Below are positions 39,609-47,823 of a DNA stretch of 53,210 nt, piece after piece. The DNA comes from JBOFMT01 sp051658525 (GTDB lineage: Bacteria > Bacillota_I > Bacilli_A > Erysipelotrichales > Erysipelotrichaceae). The stretch is taken from positions 1-53,210 of the forward strand of contig JBOFMT010000102.1 in assembly GCA_051658525.1 (NCBI GenBank), in the 5' to 3' direction. The notes under the pieces are model-generated. The model searched no databases. It saw nothing but the letters and a program-made list of their open reading frames with translations, and was not told where the DNA came from. The translations under genes were made by a program, and so were the position numbers. Position 1 is the stretch's first letter; each line of letters opens with the position of its first letter.

Positions 39609-40952
39609 ATGATATTTGAAAAAGATGAATTACAAGCGATTATTGCGCATAAAGATGTTGTAAGATTACGTGAAATATTTGATGAGTACAACATTGTCGA
39701 TTTATCCGAGTTGGTCATGGAGCTGGATCTATCTGAGACCCTATTTATTTTTAAAACACTGAAAAAAGATGTTACAGCTGAAATTTTTACCTATCTACCA
39801 CCGGAAATTAAGGAAGACTTGGTCTTAGCCTTTACCGGTCCGGAGATTCAGGTGATTTTACATAATTTATACAGTGATGATATGTTGGAATTTATTGAAG
39901 AAATGCCAGCAAACTTAGTAAAATATATCTTAAAAAAAGCAACACCATCCCAACGTAGTGAAATCAACTTATTGCTAAGTTATAAAGAAAACTCTGCGGG
40001 ATCGATTATGAGTACCGATTTCATTACCTTAAAGGGGATGGATACGGTAGCAACTGCCTTGGCAAAAGTACGTAAAATTGGACGTAAGGCTGAAAATAAT
40101 ATGCATAGTTTTGTAACGGGACCGAATAAAGAATTATTGGGTAGTTTAACGCTACGAGATTTATTGTTCGTAGATGATACGTTACTTATTGAAGATATTA
40201 TGGATACGGACTTGGTAGTCGTACATACACAAGATGACCAAGAAGAAGTAGTGAAGACCTTTGAAAAATATGATACTACCGTGGTACCGGTAGTAAACGA
40301 TCAACATCGTTTGATTGGGATTATTACAGCCGATGATATTCTTGATGTTATTCATGAAGAAGCAACGGAAGATATGCAAAAGATGGCGGCGATTACACCA
40401 CTTGAAGATGGATATTTGCAAACAAGTGTTTGGGCAATGAGCAAGAGTCGTGTGGTTTGGATGCTGATTTTGATGATTACAGCAACGATAACCCAAGCGA
40501 TTATGGCAGGTTATGATAGTGTGATTCAAGCACAAACCATTCTATCGGCGTTTATTCCAATGTTAATGGATACATCGGGTAATGCTGGAAGTCAAGCAGC
40601 CACAATGGTCATTCGTGCCTTAGCAATGGGAGAAGTAACAACCAATGATATGTTGAAAATTTGGCGAAAAGAGGCCAGTGTTGCGATACTATGTGGTGGA
40701 GCAATGGGACTTGTGAACTTCTTGCGAATTCTAATTTTTATGAACAAAGTTGATATTACAACTTCGATGGTTGTTTCGTTAACGGTGTTTATTGTTGTAT
40801 TGTTATCTAAAATTGTTGGTTCTACCTTGCCGGTAATTGCTGTTAAGTTAAAGCAGGATCCGGCGATTATGGCAGGACCGCTCATTACAACATTAGTCGA
40901 TGCGATTAGTTTGTTTGTGTACTTCCAATTGGCTGTACGCTTTTTGATGTAG
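39609..40952 (+). CDS. mgtE: magnesium channel MgtE, copy 1
   Basis: 447 residues. Cytoplasmic N domain (residues ~1-125), two CBS domains (about 130-255; SAGSIMSTDFI and DIMDTDLVVVHTQDD), connecting helix (EATEDMQKMAAITP) and five membrane helices. Pore helix MLMDTSGNAGSQAATMVIRALA holds the GNAGSQ motif; LKQDPAIMAGPLITTLVDA near the end carries the Mg2+-binding Asp of the selectivity site. The N and CBS domains close the channel when cytosolic Mg2+ is high. AAGGAGG precedes the ATG. Confidence 0.93.
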   Translation: MIFEKDELQAIIAHKDVVRLREIFDEYNIVDLSELVMELDLSETLFIFKTLKKDVTAEIFTYLPPEIKEDLVLAFTGPEIQVILHNLYSDDMLEFIEEMPANLVKYILKKATPSQRSEINLLLSYKENSAGSIMSTDFITLKGMDTVATALAKVRKIGRKAENNMHSFVTGPNKELLGSLTLRDLLFVDDTLLIEDIMDTDLVVVHTQDDQEEVVKTFEKYDTTVVPVVNDQHRLIGIITADDILDVIHEEATEDMQKMAAITPLEDGYLQTSVWAMSKSRVVWMLILMITATITQAIMAGYDSVIQAQTILSAFIPMLMDTSGNAGSQAATMVIRALAMGEVTTNDMLKIWRKEASVAILCGGAMGLVNFLRILIFMNKVDITTSMVVSLTVFIVVLLSKIVGSTLPVIAVKLKQDPAIMAGPLITTLVDAISLFVYFQLAVRFLM

Positions 40953-40964
40953 GAGGGTAGCAAC

Positions 40965-42308
40965 ATGGATGTAACAAAAGAACTGTTGGAACGCCTCGTA
41001 CTTGGAAAAAAGGTGCATGCGTTACGCGAAATATTTGATGAATACAACATTGTCGATTTGGCAGAAGTTGTAGAACATATGAGTGTAGAAAATGTTCTAT
41101 TTCTCTTTAAGATTTTACAGTATGATGTCAGTGGAGAACTGTTTTCCTATTTAGGACATGATATGCAAGAAGCTTTGATTACGTTGTTTACCGGACCACA
41201 AATCAAAGAAATTTTAGACAATCTTTACAGTGATGATATCTTAGAATTCATCGAAGAGATGCCTGCTAATATTGTGAAGTTTATTCTAAGTCATGCAACG
41301 CATGAACAAAGAACAGAAATTAATAAACTATTGAGTTATCCGGAAAATTCAGCGGGTTCTATCATGAGTACGGACTTTGTTAGTTTTGCAATGGATGATG
41401 ATTTAGCAAAAGCACAATTAAAATTACGCCAACAAGTAAAAAATGCTGAGATGATTTCAATTTGTTTTGTCGAGGATAAATTCAATCGTTTGGTTGGGTA
41501 TATTGAACTCTATGATTTGATATTTGAAAAACCGAATGAAATGGTTGCCGACATCATGGAGAGTGATGTTATCAAAGTTATGACGTTTGATGACCAAGAA
41601 GCGGTAGCGAAAAAATTCGAAAAGTATGACTTGAATGCCATTCCAGTTGTTAATGAAAAAAACAATCTGGTTGGTGTGATTACCATCGATGATATCATCG
41701 ACGTTATCCATGAAGAGGTAACCGAAGATATGCAAAAAATGGCGGCGATTACGCCGACCGATGATTCGTATTTGGAAACCAGTGTCTTTGCGATGAGTAA
41801 ATCTAGAATTGTTTGGTTGATGGTATTGATGATTTCCGCAACGTTTACAGGAAACATTCTAACAACATTTGAAGAAAGCTTAAGTGCTCAAATTGTATTG
41901 AGTACCTTTATTCCGATGTTGATGTCAACCGCAGGAAATGCGGGGAATCAGACTTCGACCATGATCATTCGTGCACTTGCCATTGGGGAAGTGAAGATGA
42001 GTGATATCGTGAAAATTTGGTGGAAAGAATTCAATGTTGCACTTATTTGTGGTGCGATTGTTGGGGTTGCCAACTTTGCCCGTATCCTTTTATTCTCTGG
42101 GAATATCGATGTGATGACAAGCTTTGTCGTTTCGCTAACCGTGGTGATTAGTATTATTACTTCCACTTTTATCGCTTCCACTTTGCCAATTGTAGCGGTT
42201 AAGTTCAAGCAGGATCCAGCGGTTATGGCTGCTCCACTTATTACGACCATCGTCGATGCGATTGTATTGTATATTTACTTCTTCTTAATTCAAATGTTTT
42301 TATTCTAG
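40965..42308 (+). CDS. mgtE: magnesium channel MgtE, copy 2
   Basis: 447 residues, same length and layout as the gene 12 bp upstream, so a tandem duplication. EIFDEYNIVDLAE, SAGSIMSTDFVSF, DIMESDVIKVMTFDD, EVTEDMQKMAAITP, pore MLMSTAGNAGNQTSTMIIRALA and FKQDPAVMAAPLITTIVDA are all kept. The first CBS half has diverged most (KNAEMISICFVEDKFNRLVG). GNAGSQ is GNAGNQ here. AGGAGGG precedes the ATG. The two could form a heterodimer or serve different Mg2+ ranges, which is inference. Confidence 0.92.
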   Translation: MDVTKELLERLVLGKKVHALREIFDEYNIVDLAEVVEHMSVENVLFLFKILQYDVSGELFSYLGHDMQEALITLFTGPQIKEILDNLYSDDILEFIEEMPANIVKFILSHATHEQRTEINKLLSYPENSAGSIMSTDFVSFAMDDDLAKAQLKLRQQVKNAEMISICFVEDKFNRLVGYIELYDLIFEKPNEMVADIMESDVIKVMTFDDQEAVAKKFEKYDLNAIPVVNEKNNLVGVITIDDIIDVIHEEVTEDMQKMAAITPTDDSYLETSVFAMSKSRIVWLMVLMISATFTGNILTTFEESLSAQIVLSTFIPMLMSTAGNAGNQTSTMIIRALAIGEVKMSDIVKIWWKEFNVALICGAIVGVANFARILLFSGNIDVMTSFVVSLTVVISIITSTFIASTLPIVAVKFKQDPAVMAAPLITTIVDAIVLYIYFFLIQMFLF

Positions 42309-42334
42309 AATCGAGCAAACTCGATTCTTTTTTA
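42307..42334 (+). terminator. terminator of the mgtE pair
   Basis: AGAATCGAG/CTCGATTCT stem, loop CAAA, six Ts; it begins in the stop codon. Confidence 0.85.
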
Positions 42335-42341
42335 TTTGTCT

Positions 42342-42370
42342 TTGTAAAACGCTTACATTTGTGGCAAAAT
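42342..42370 (+). promoter_or_regulatory. promoter with overlapping cre-like site for the galactoside operon
   Basis: TTGTAA (42342-42347), 17-bp spacer, CAAAAT (42365-42370). TGTAAAACGCTTACA (42343-42357) lies over the -35 and spacer: its right half CGCTTACA is a perfect cre half-site and the left half is a cre half with one extra base. Binding there would repress. Confidence 0.5.
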
Positions 42371-42390
42371 AGAAGTAGAGGGGTATAAAA

Positions 42391-43995
42391 ATGAAGCGGA
42401 ACAGCATGTTGACGATTTTTTTAAAGTATATCTTTGGTTATGTCGTTATTCCAAGTTTCTTATTTCTTTCCATTATGTTGTATTTTGTAATCGACTATAC
42501 CTTGGAGGATACGAAAGAAAATTCGAATATGATGATAGAACAAATTACAAATGGAATTACACAGGACTTGTATTTTTTTGAATACATTAGCAAAAGTCTT
42601 GCAAATGATCCAATGTTGTTTGAAGCATTTCGTGCCTATGATGAAGGTACGTTATCCAATGTGCAACTGGATCATGCAATTTCACAATCGATAGGACACA
42701 GCAATCAGGTTTTAGGGATACACTTTCAATTGGAAAATGCTTCCAACTATATCTATCGAAGTCAAATATCGCAACATTATTTGCTTGAAGACATAAGTTA
42801 TATTGATGATGAGGTTACTTATGTAAATAATTACATCAATCGAAATGATATTCATATCGCTTTGGGTTCAAAAAACCCTTACGTTCAACAAGTAACGTTG
42901 GCTTTCGAAAATAATTATTTAGATAAACAGCAGTTTATGACTAGCTTTGAGGACTATCGGTTGTTTGCTACAAAATATGATTCATCCTATAGTACTAAGA
43001 ATCAAAAATTTGAATTTCTAAATAACAACTTATATTTTCATGTTGTACAACCTTTGGATGCTTTTGATTATCAAATTGTTGGTATTTTTAACTATAACCA
43101 GTTTTTAATGTTAATTGGTCAAATGTTTATGCTATCACTAAGCTTATTTGTAATCGTTTGTGTCTTTGTTGGTATCTTTATTTATCGTTATCGCAAGGAA
43201 GTGATTCTTCCATTGATGACTACCGTACAACAAGTGCAACAAGTGGGAAACCAAAGCAAATTAGTATTCTCATTTCCACAACAAAGAATCAAGGAAATAG
43301 CCGTATTAAATTCGAATCTACACATGATGTTGGAGCGAATTGTTGTACTCATAGAAGAAAATAAAATGATGGCAGATAAAAGGTTACGCTTGGAAATACG
43401 TGCGCTTCAAGATCAAATAACACCACATTTTATGTATAACACCTTGAATTCCATCCGAATCAAAGCGCTGTTAAACGGTGATGAAGCAAGTGCTGGATAT
43501 ATTAAAAATTTTGCAAGTATTTTGAAATCTACCTTAGATAACGGAAATGTACATACGATTCAAGATGAAATTCATTACCTTAGAAATTATGCTGAAGTTA
43601 TGAAATTGCGCTTTGGGAGTCGTTTTCAAATTGAGGTACGAGGAGAAGCTGCGATTATGCAAGAGGAATTATTAAAGCTTATGGTGCAACCGTTAGTTGA
43701 AAATTCCATTTTACATGCTAATTCCGAACGTGAAAAACTTACGATTACCGTAGATTTTTTCGAACACGATGGGAATATCAAGATATCTGTATTAGATAAC
43801 GGGGTTGGGATTAGTAAACAAGATATACAAGATATGTTATCTGGGCAAAAGAATGGGATTGGTGTATATAATACGAATCGCCGGATCCAATTGTTTTATG
43901 GAGAACAGTATGGGATACGCTATGAAAGTGGAGAAAATCAGTTTACCCAAGGGAAAATTGAAATACCAATGATCAAGGAGGGGGAGCATGCGTAA
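42391..43995 (+). CDS. YesM-type sensor histidine kinase
   Basis: 534 residues. Two membrane helices (about 12-36 and 240-266) flank a ~200-residue outside sensor domain; a HAMP-like linker follows; the phosphoacceptor His346 is in LQDQITPHFMYNTLNSIR, the QxNPHFLYN box of the LytS/YesM class; ATPase motifs VENSILHA and VLDNGVGIS, then NGIGVYNTNRRIQLFYG. These kinases, paired with AraC-type regulators, sense sugars or their binding proteins. AGAGGGG precedes the ATG. First gene of the galactoside operon. Confidence 0.88.
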   Translation: MKRNSMLTIFLKYIFGYVVIPSFLFLSIMLYFVIDYTLEDTKENSNMMIEQITNGITQDLYFFEYISKSLANDPMLFEAFRAYDEGTLSNVQLDHAISQSIGHSNQVLGIHFQLENASNYIYRSQISQHYLLEDISYIDDEVTYVNNYINRNDIHIALGSKNPYVQQVTLAFENNYLDKQQFMTSFEDYRLFATKYDSSYSTKNQKFEFLNNNLYFHVVQPLDAFDYQIVGIFNYNQFLMLIGQMFMLSLSLFVIVCVFVGIFIYRYRKEVILPLMTTVQQVQQVGNQSKLVFSFPQQRIKEIAVLNSNLHMMLERIVVLIEENKMMADKRLRLEIRALQDQITPHFMYNTLNSIRIKALLNGDEASAGYIKNFASILKSTLDNGNVHTIQDEIHYLRNYAEVMKLRFGSRFQIEVRGEAAIMQEELLKLMVQPLVENSILHANSEREKLTITVDFFEHDGNIKISVLDNGVGISKQDIQDMLSGQKNGIGVYNTNRRIQLFYGEQYGIRYESGENQFTQGKIEIPMIKEGEHA

Positions 43996-44692
43996 CGTAT
44001 TAATTGTAGATGATGAAGAGATAGTTCGCTTGGGATTAATGAAGTTAATTGATTGGGAGGCATATGGTTATGAAGTTGTTATGACCTGTGTGAATGGAAA
44101 AGATGCATTAACCTTTATACAAAACTACGATCAACCTATCCATGTATTGTTAACAGATTTGAAGATGCCACTGATGAGTGGAATTGAATTATTAGAAGCA
44201 ATACAATCTCATCGATTCGAAATAGATGTTAAATTAGTGCTATCAGCACATGATGGATTTGATATGGTACGAGAAGCGTTTCTAGTTGGGGCAGATGATT
44301 ATATATTGAAAAGTGTATATGAAGAAAAAGATATCATTCAGGCGATATCTCGTATTTATAGTACAAAAAATAAAGGAAATAGTTTATTAACTCCTGTTGA
44401 GTGGATTCAAGAATATGTAAAATCTCATTATCAAGAAGACTTATCATTAACAAAAGTAGCGCAAGCAATAGGGTATTCAGAAACCTACGTTTCTCACCTG
44501 TTTTCTCGTGAGTGCAATGAAACGTTAGTCGAGTACATATGTCGTATTCGAATCGAACGTGCTGCACACTTATTAAGAGAAACAGATTTAAAGGTTTATG
44601 AAGTGGCTGATCGCGTTGGCTTTTTAAGTGTAGAACATTTTTCGAGGAGTTTCAAGAAACTTACAGGTCAATCTCCATCACAATACGAATAA
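43988..44692 (+). CDS. YesN-type response regulator with AraC DNA-binding domain
   Basis: 234 residues, shorter than most YesN proteins because the middle region is nearly absent. Receiver with VDDEE and phosphorylated Asp57 in LLTDLKMP; Lys in YILKS; AraC domain with two helix-turn-helices (LTKVAQAIGYSETYVSHLF and VYEVADRVGFLSVEHFSRSF, then KLTGQSPSQYE). It overlaps the kinase gene by 8 bp, with GGAGGGGG as ribosome binding site. It probably activates the downstream transport and lacZ genes. No operator assigned. Confidence 0.88.
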   Translation: MRNVLIVDDEEIVRLGLMKLIDWEAYGYEVVMTCVNGKDALTFIQNYDQPIHVLLTDLKMPLMSGIELLEAIQSHRFEIDVKLVLSAHDGFDMVREAFLVGADDYILKSVYEEKDIIQAISRIYSTKNKGNSLLTPVEWIQEYVKSHYQEDLSLTKVAQAIGYSETYVSHLFSRECNETLVEYICRIRIERAAHLLRETDLKVYEVADRVGFLSVEHFSRSFKKLTGQSPSQYE

Positions 44693-44710
44693 CACAAAAA
44701 TTGTCATGAA

Positions 44711-44751
44711 AATACAAAGATATATCATTCTAAAGATCTTTGTATTTTTTT
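44711..44751 (+). terminator. terminator between the regulator and transport genes
   Basis: 11-bp stem AATACAAAGAT/ATCTTTGTATT, 14-base loop, T-run. It separates regulator and structural genes; read-through or an unseen promoter must feed the transport genes. Confidence 0.8.
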
Positions 44752-44777
44752 ATACTTAACTTATGGAGGACACAATT

Positions 44778-46067
44778 ATGTTCAATACAAAAAAAATGAT
44801 GAAAGCATTGATTGCAGGGAGTTTAATGTTAACTGCGGCAGCTTGTTCTTCGGGTAATGATACACCTGATACACAAGATGCAAACAAGATTACAATCTGG
44901 GCTTGGGATCCAAACTTCAATATTGATATTATGAACCAAGCAAAGGATCGCTATGTAGCGAAAGGTATGGATGTTGAAATTGAAATTGTAGATTTTGCTA
45001 AGGCAGATTTAGAACAAAAACTACATACTATTTTAGCGAGTGGATCAACAAGTGATTTGCCAGACGTTGTATTAATTGAGGATTATAATGCACAAAAATA
45101 CTTACAATCTTATCCAGGTGCATTTGCAGATTTAAGCAATGATATTCCGTATAGTGATTTTGCACCATATAAAGCAGAAGTGATGACACTCGATGGAAAA
45201 CAATATGGAGTGCCATTTGATTCTGGTGTAACTGGTTTATACTATCGACTAGATTTAGTAGAGGAAGCTGGCTACACGGAAGCGGATATGATGAATCTTA
45301 CGGTAGACAAATTCTTAGAAATTGCGAAAGCAGTAAAAGATAAAACTGGAAAATACATGGTAAGTAATGATACAGGAGATTTAGGTTATATTCGTATTAT
45401 GATTCAAGGTGCTAGTTCTTGGTGGTTTGATGATAGCGGTAACCCAAACTTTGTAGATAACGATGCTTTGCGTAAGACATTAGAGTTTAATAAACAAATG
45501 ATGGATGATAAAACTGCGACACAACATAATGGTTGGGCAGAATTCTTAAAAGGTTGGAACTCTGGTGAAGTTGCAAGTGTAACAACGGGTGTATGGGTAA
45601 CACCAAGTGTTGAAGCAGAGGAAAGTCAAAGTGGGAATTGGCGCGTAGCCCCAACTCCGAAATTAGATGCAAGTGGTGTGAATGCTAGTAATCTAGGTGG
45701 TTCGAGTTGGTATGTTTTAGATAAAGGTGCCGGTAGAGATACAGCGATTGCTTTCTTAAAAGATACCTTTACAGACGTTGAATTTTACGATCAAATTTTG
45801 ATTAAAAATGGGGCCGTTGCAACATATAAAAACTCTCAAACAAGTGAAGCTTATAATCAAGAAATTGAATTCTTTGGTGGACAAGCAATCTTTGCTGATT
45901 TTGCAAAATGGATTCAAGAAATTCCACCAGTGAATTTCGGAATGTATACGTATGAAGCAGAAGATATTGCGAAAGCAAAACTACAAGATTATTACAATGG
46001 TAAAATCTCATTGGATGACTATCTGAGTGATGTTGAAAGTCAGGTAAAAGCACAAATTAATAACTAA
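44778..46067 (+). CDS. sugar-binding lipoprotein of CUT1 ABC transporter
   Basis: 429 residues. Signal peptide with lipobox TAAAC. Family-1 extracellular sugar-binding fold: KITIWAWDPNFN, DLPDVVLIEDYNAQKYLQS, QYGVPFDSGVTGLYYRLDL (hinge and substrate region), aromatic patch GASSWWFDD. I start at ATG 44778 with GGAGG 8 bases upstream; an ATG at 44763 lies before that site. Oligosaccharide or galactoside binding is inferred from the downstream beta-galactosidase; LacE/AraN-like proteins are the nearest type. Confidence 0.87.
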   Translation: MFNTKKMMKALIAGSLMLTAAACSSGNDTPDTQDANKITIWAWDPNFNIDIMNQAKDRYVAKGMDVEIEIVDFAKADLEQKLHTILASGSTSDLPDVVLIEDYNAQKYLQSYPGAFADLSNDIPYSDFAPYKAEVMTLDGKQYGVPFDSGVTGLYYRLDLVEEAGYTEADMMNLTVDKFLEIAKAVKDKTGKYMVSNDTGDLGYIRIMIQGASSWWFDDSGNPNFVDNDALRKTLEFNKQMMDDKTATQHNGWAEFLKGWNSGEVASVTTGVWVTPSVEAEESQSGNWRVAPTPKLDASGVNASNLGGSSWYVLDKGAGRDTAIAFLKDTFTDVEFYDQILIKNGAVATYKNSQTSEAYNQEIEFFGGQAIFADFAKWIQEIPPVNFGMYTYEAEDIAKAKLQDYYNGKISLDDYLSDVESQVKAQINN

Positions 46068-46080
46068 GGTGCAAAAGACA

Positions 46081-46104
46081 AGGGATCTCAGGATCCCTTT
46101 TTTT
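46081..46104 (+). terminator. terminator-like hairpin after the sugar-binding protein gene
   Basis: AGGGATC/GATCCCT stem, loop TCAG, then six Ts. It lies inside the operon and probably lowers permease expression relative to the binding protein. Confidence 0.8.
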
Positions 46105-46121
46105 AAGAAAGCGAGAATAAT

Positions 46122-47012
46122 ATGAAAAAACATCGTGGAGCAAATGAAAAGAATCGAGCAATCTATGGAAAGGTCTTTGTTAGTGTTGCGGCAATCTTAA
46201 TAGCAATTTTGGTGTTTTATCCAACTATCCAAGCGCTCATACTATCCTTTCAAACGGGGATTGGTATTGTAACGAAATTTGGTGGTCTTACCAATATCAA
46301 ACGACTATTCACAGATCAAATGTTTATCACTGCACTCCAAAATACACTTTTATTTTTGATTATTCAAGTACCTCTTATGATTGTATTAGGTCTAGTAATT
46401 GCAACATTACTGAATAATCCAAAGCTAAAGTTTAAAGGGATTTATCGGACTGCTATCTTCTTACCATGCGTAACCTCTTTGGTAGCCTATAGTGTTTTAT
46501 TTAAATCTATTTTTGCAGTTGATGGTGTGGCAAATGCTTTTTTATTGAACTTGCACCTTATCCAAGAACCAATCAAATGGTTATTGGATCCCTTTTGGGC
46601 AAAAGTTACCATCATTCTAGCAATCACATGGCGCTGGACTGGCTATAATATGATTTTTTACTTAGCCGCTCTGCAAAATGTTGATTACTCAATTTATGAG
46701 GCAGCACGTATAGATGGCTGTTCTAAGTGGAAAGAATTCTTCTATATCACTGTACCAATGATGAAACCAATTATTTTATTAACGGGAATCATGTCGACGA
46801 TAGGAACATTACAGCTATTTGATGAAGTAGTAAATATTACGGGGGGAGGTCCTGGAAATGCCACGCTTACAATCTCTCAGTATATTTATAATTTATCCTT
46901 CCGGTTTACCCCTAACTATGGTTACGCAGCAACAGTCTCGTTTGTGGTACTTATTATTGTAGCAATCCTTGCTTATTTCCAATTTAGGATGATCGGAGAC
47001 AAAAATGACTAA
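46122..47012 (+). CDS. CUT1 sugar transporter permease, MalF/LacF-like
   Basis: 296 residues, six membrane helices. The cytoplasmic EAA loop is YEAARIDGCSKWKEFFYITVP; TGGGPGNATLTISQYIYN is typical of the LacF/UgpA side. AAGCGAG precedes the ATG at 7 bases. It overlaps the second permease by 8 bp. No ATPase gene lies in the operon, so the transporter must use a shared MsmK/UgpC-type ATPase encoded elsewhere. Confidence 0.9.
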   Translation: MKKHRGANEKNRAIYGKVFVSVAAILIAILVFYPTIQALILSFQTGIGIVTKFGGLTNIKRLFTDQMFITALQNTLLFLIIQVPLMIVLGLVIATLLNNPKLKFKGIYRTAIFLPCVTSLVAYSVLFKSIFAVDGVANAFLLNLHLIQEPIKWLLDPFWAKVTIILAITWRWTGYNMIFYLAALQNVDYSIYEAARIDGCSKWKEFFYITVPMMKPIILLTGIMSTIGTLQLFDEVVNITGGGPGNATLTISQYIYNLSFRFTPNYGYAATVSFVVLIIVAILAYFQFRMIGDKND

Positions 47013-47823
47013 ACAATTAAAGAAAATAAAACAATTACCTGTTTATCTATTTCTAACAGTGATTTCCTTTCTTTCCATCTTTCCTTTCTACTGGATGATT
47101 GTAGGATCTACAAATTTATCCAAAGATATTACACTAGGAAAATTAAGTTTTGGAAATGAGCTTGTCCAGAACTTTATCAAATTAAATGAACTTGTAGATT
47201 TACAACAAATACTATTTAACTCGTTCAAAATATCGGTAGTTACAACAGTATTGGCGCTACTAATCACCTCGATGGCAGGATATGGCTTTGAAGTATATCG
47301 AACCAAACAAAAGGATCGATTATTTGGGGTATTAATGTTATCCATGATGTTACCCTTTGCAGCTATAATGATTCCGCTATTCCGGTTGTTTTCCCAATGG
47401 GGCTTAATGAATAATCATATTGCGGTGATTCTGCCTGCATTATCCACAGCCTTTCTAATTTTCTTTTTTCGACAAAACACGAAGTTCTTTCCCAAAGAAT
47501 TATTGGAGGCGGCTAGAATTGATGGATTATCTGAAGCGCAATCTTTTTTGCGGATTTATATTCCATCAATGAAATCCGCATATGCAGCAGCTGCGATCAT
47601 TACCTTTATGACGAGCTGGAATTCTTTTTTATGGCCGTTGATTGTTCTTACAACGGATAAGAAGAAAACACTCCCTCTAGTGATTTCTTCTTTGTCTTCG
47701 GCTTATGCACCTGACTTCGGGGTAATTATGGTTGCAATTATTATTTCGACGATACCGATGATACTCATCTTCTTTGCACTACAAAAGTACTTTGTTGCTG
47801 GAATGGTAGGATCTGTCAAATGA
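47005..47823 (+). CDS. CUT1 sugar transporter permease, MalG/LacG-like
   Basis: 272 residues, six membrane helices. EAA loop LLEAARIDGLSEAQSFLRIYIP; SMKSAYAAAAIITFMTSWNSFLWPLIVL and the C-terminal QKYFVAGMVGSVK are typical of LacG/AraQ. GGAG lies 6 bases before the ATG, within the previous gene. It shares an ATGA overlap with lacZ, so uptake and hydrolysis are translationally coupled. Confidence 0.9.
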   Translation: MTKQLKKIKQLPVYLFLTVISFLSIFPFYWMIVGSTNLSKDITLGKLSFGNELVQNFIKLNELVDLQQILFNSFKISVVTTVLALLITSMAGYGFEVYRTKQKDRLFGVLMLSMMLPFAAIMIPLFRLFSQWGLMNNHIAVILPALSTAFLIFFFRQNTKFFPKELLEAARIDGLSEAQSFLRIYIPSMKSAYAAAAIITFMTSWNSFLWPLIVLTTDKKKTLPLVISSLSSAYAPDFGVIMVAIIISTIPMILIFFALQKYFVAGMVGSVK

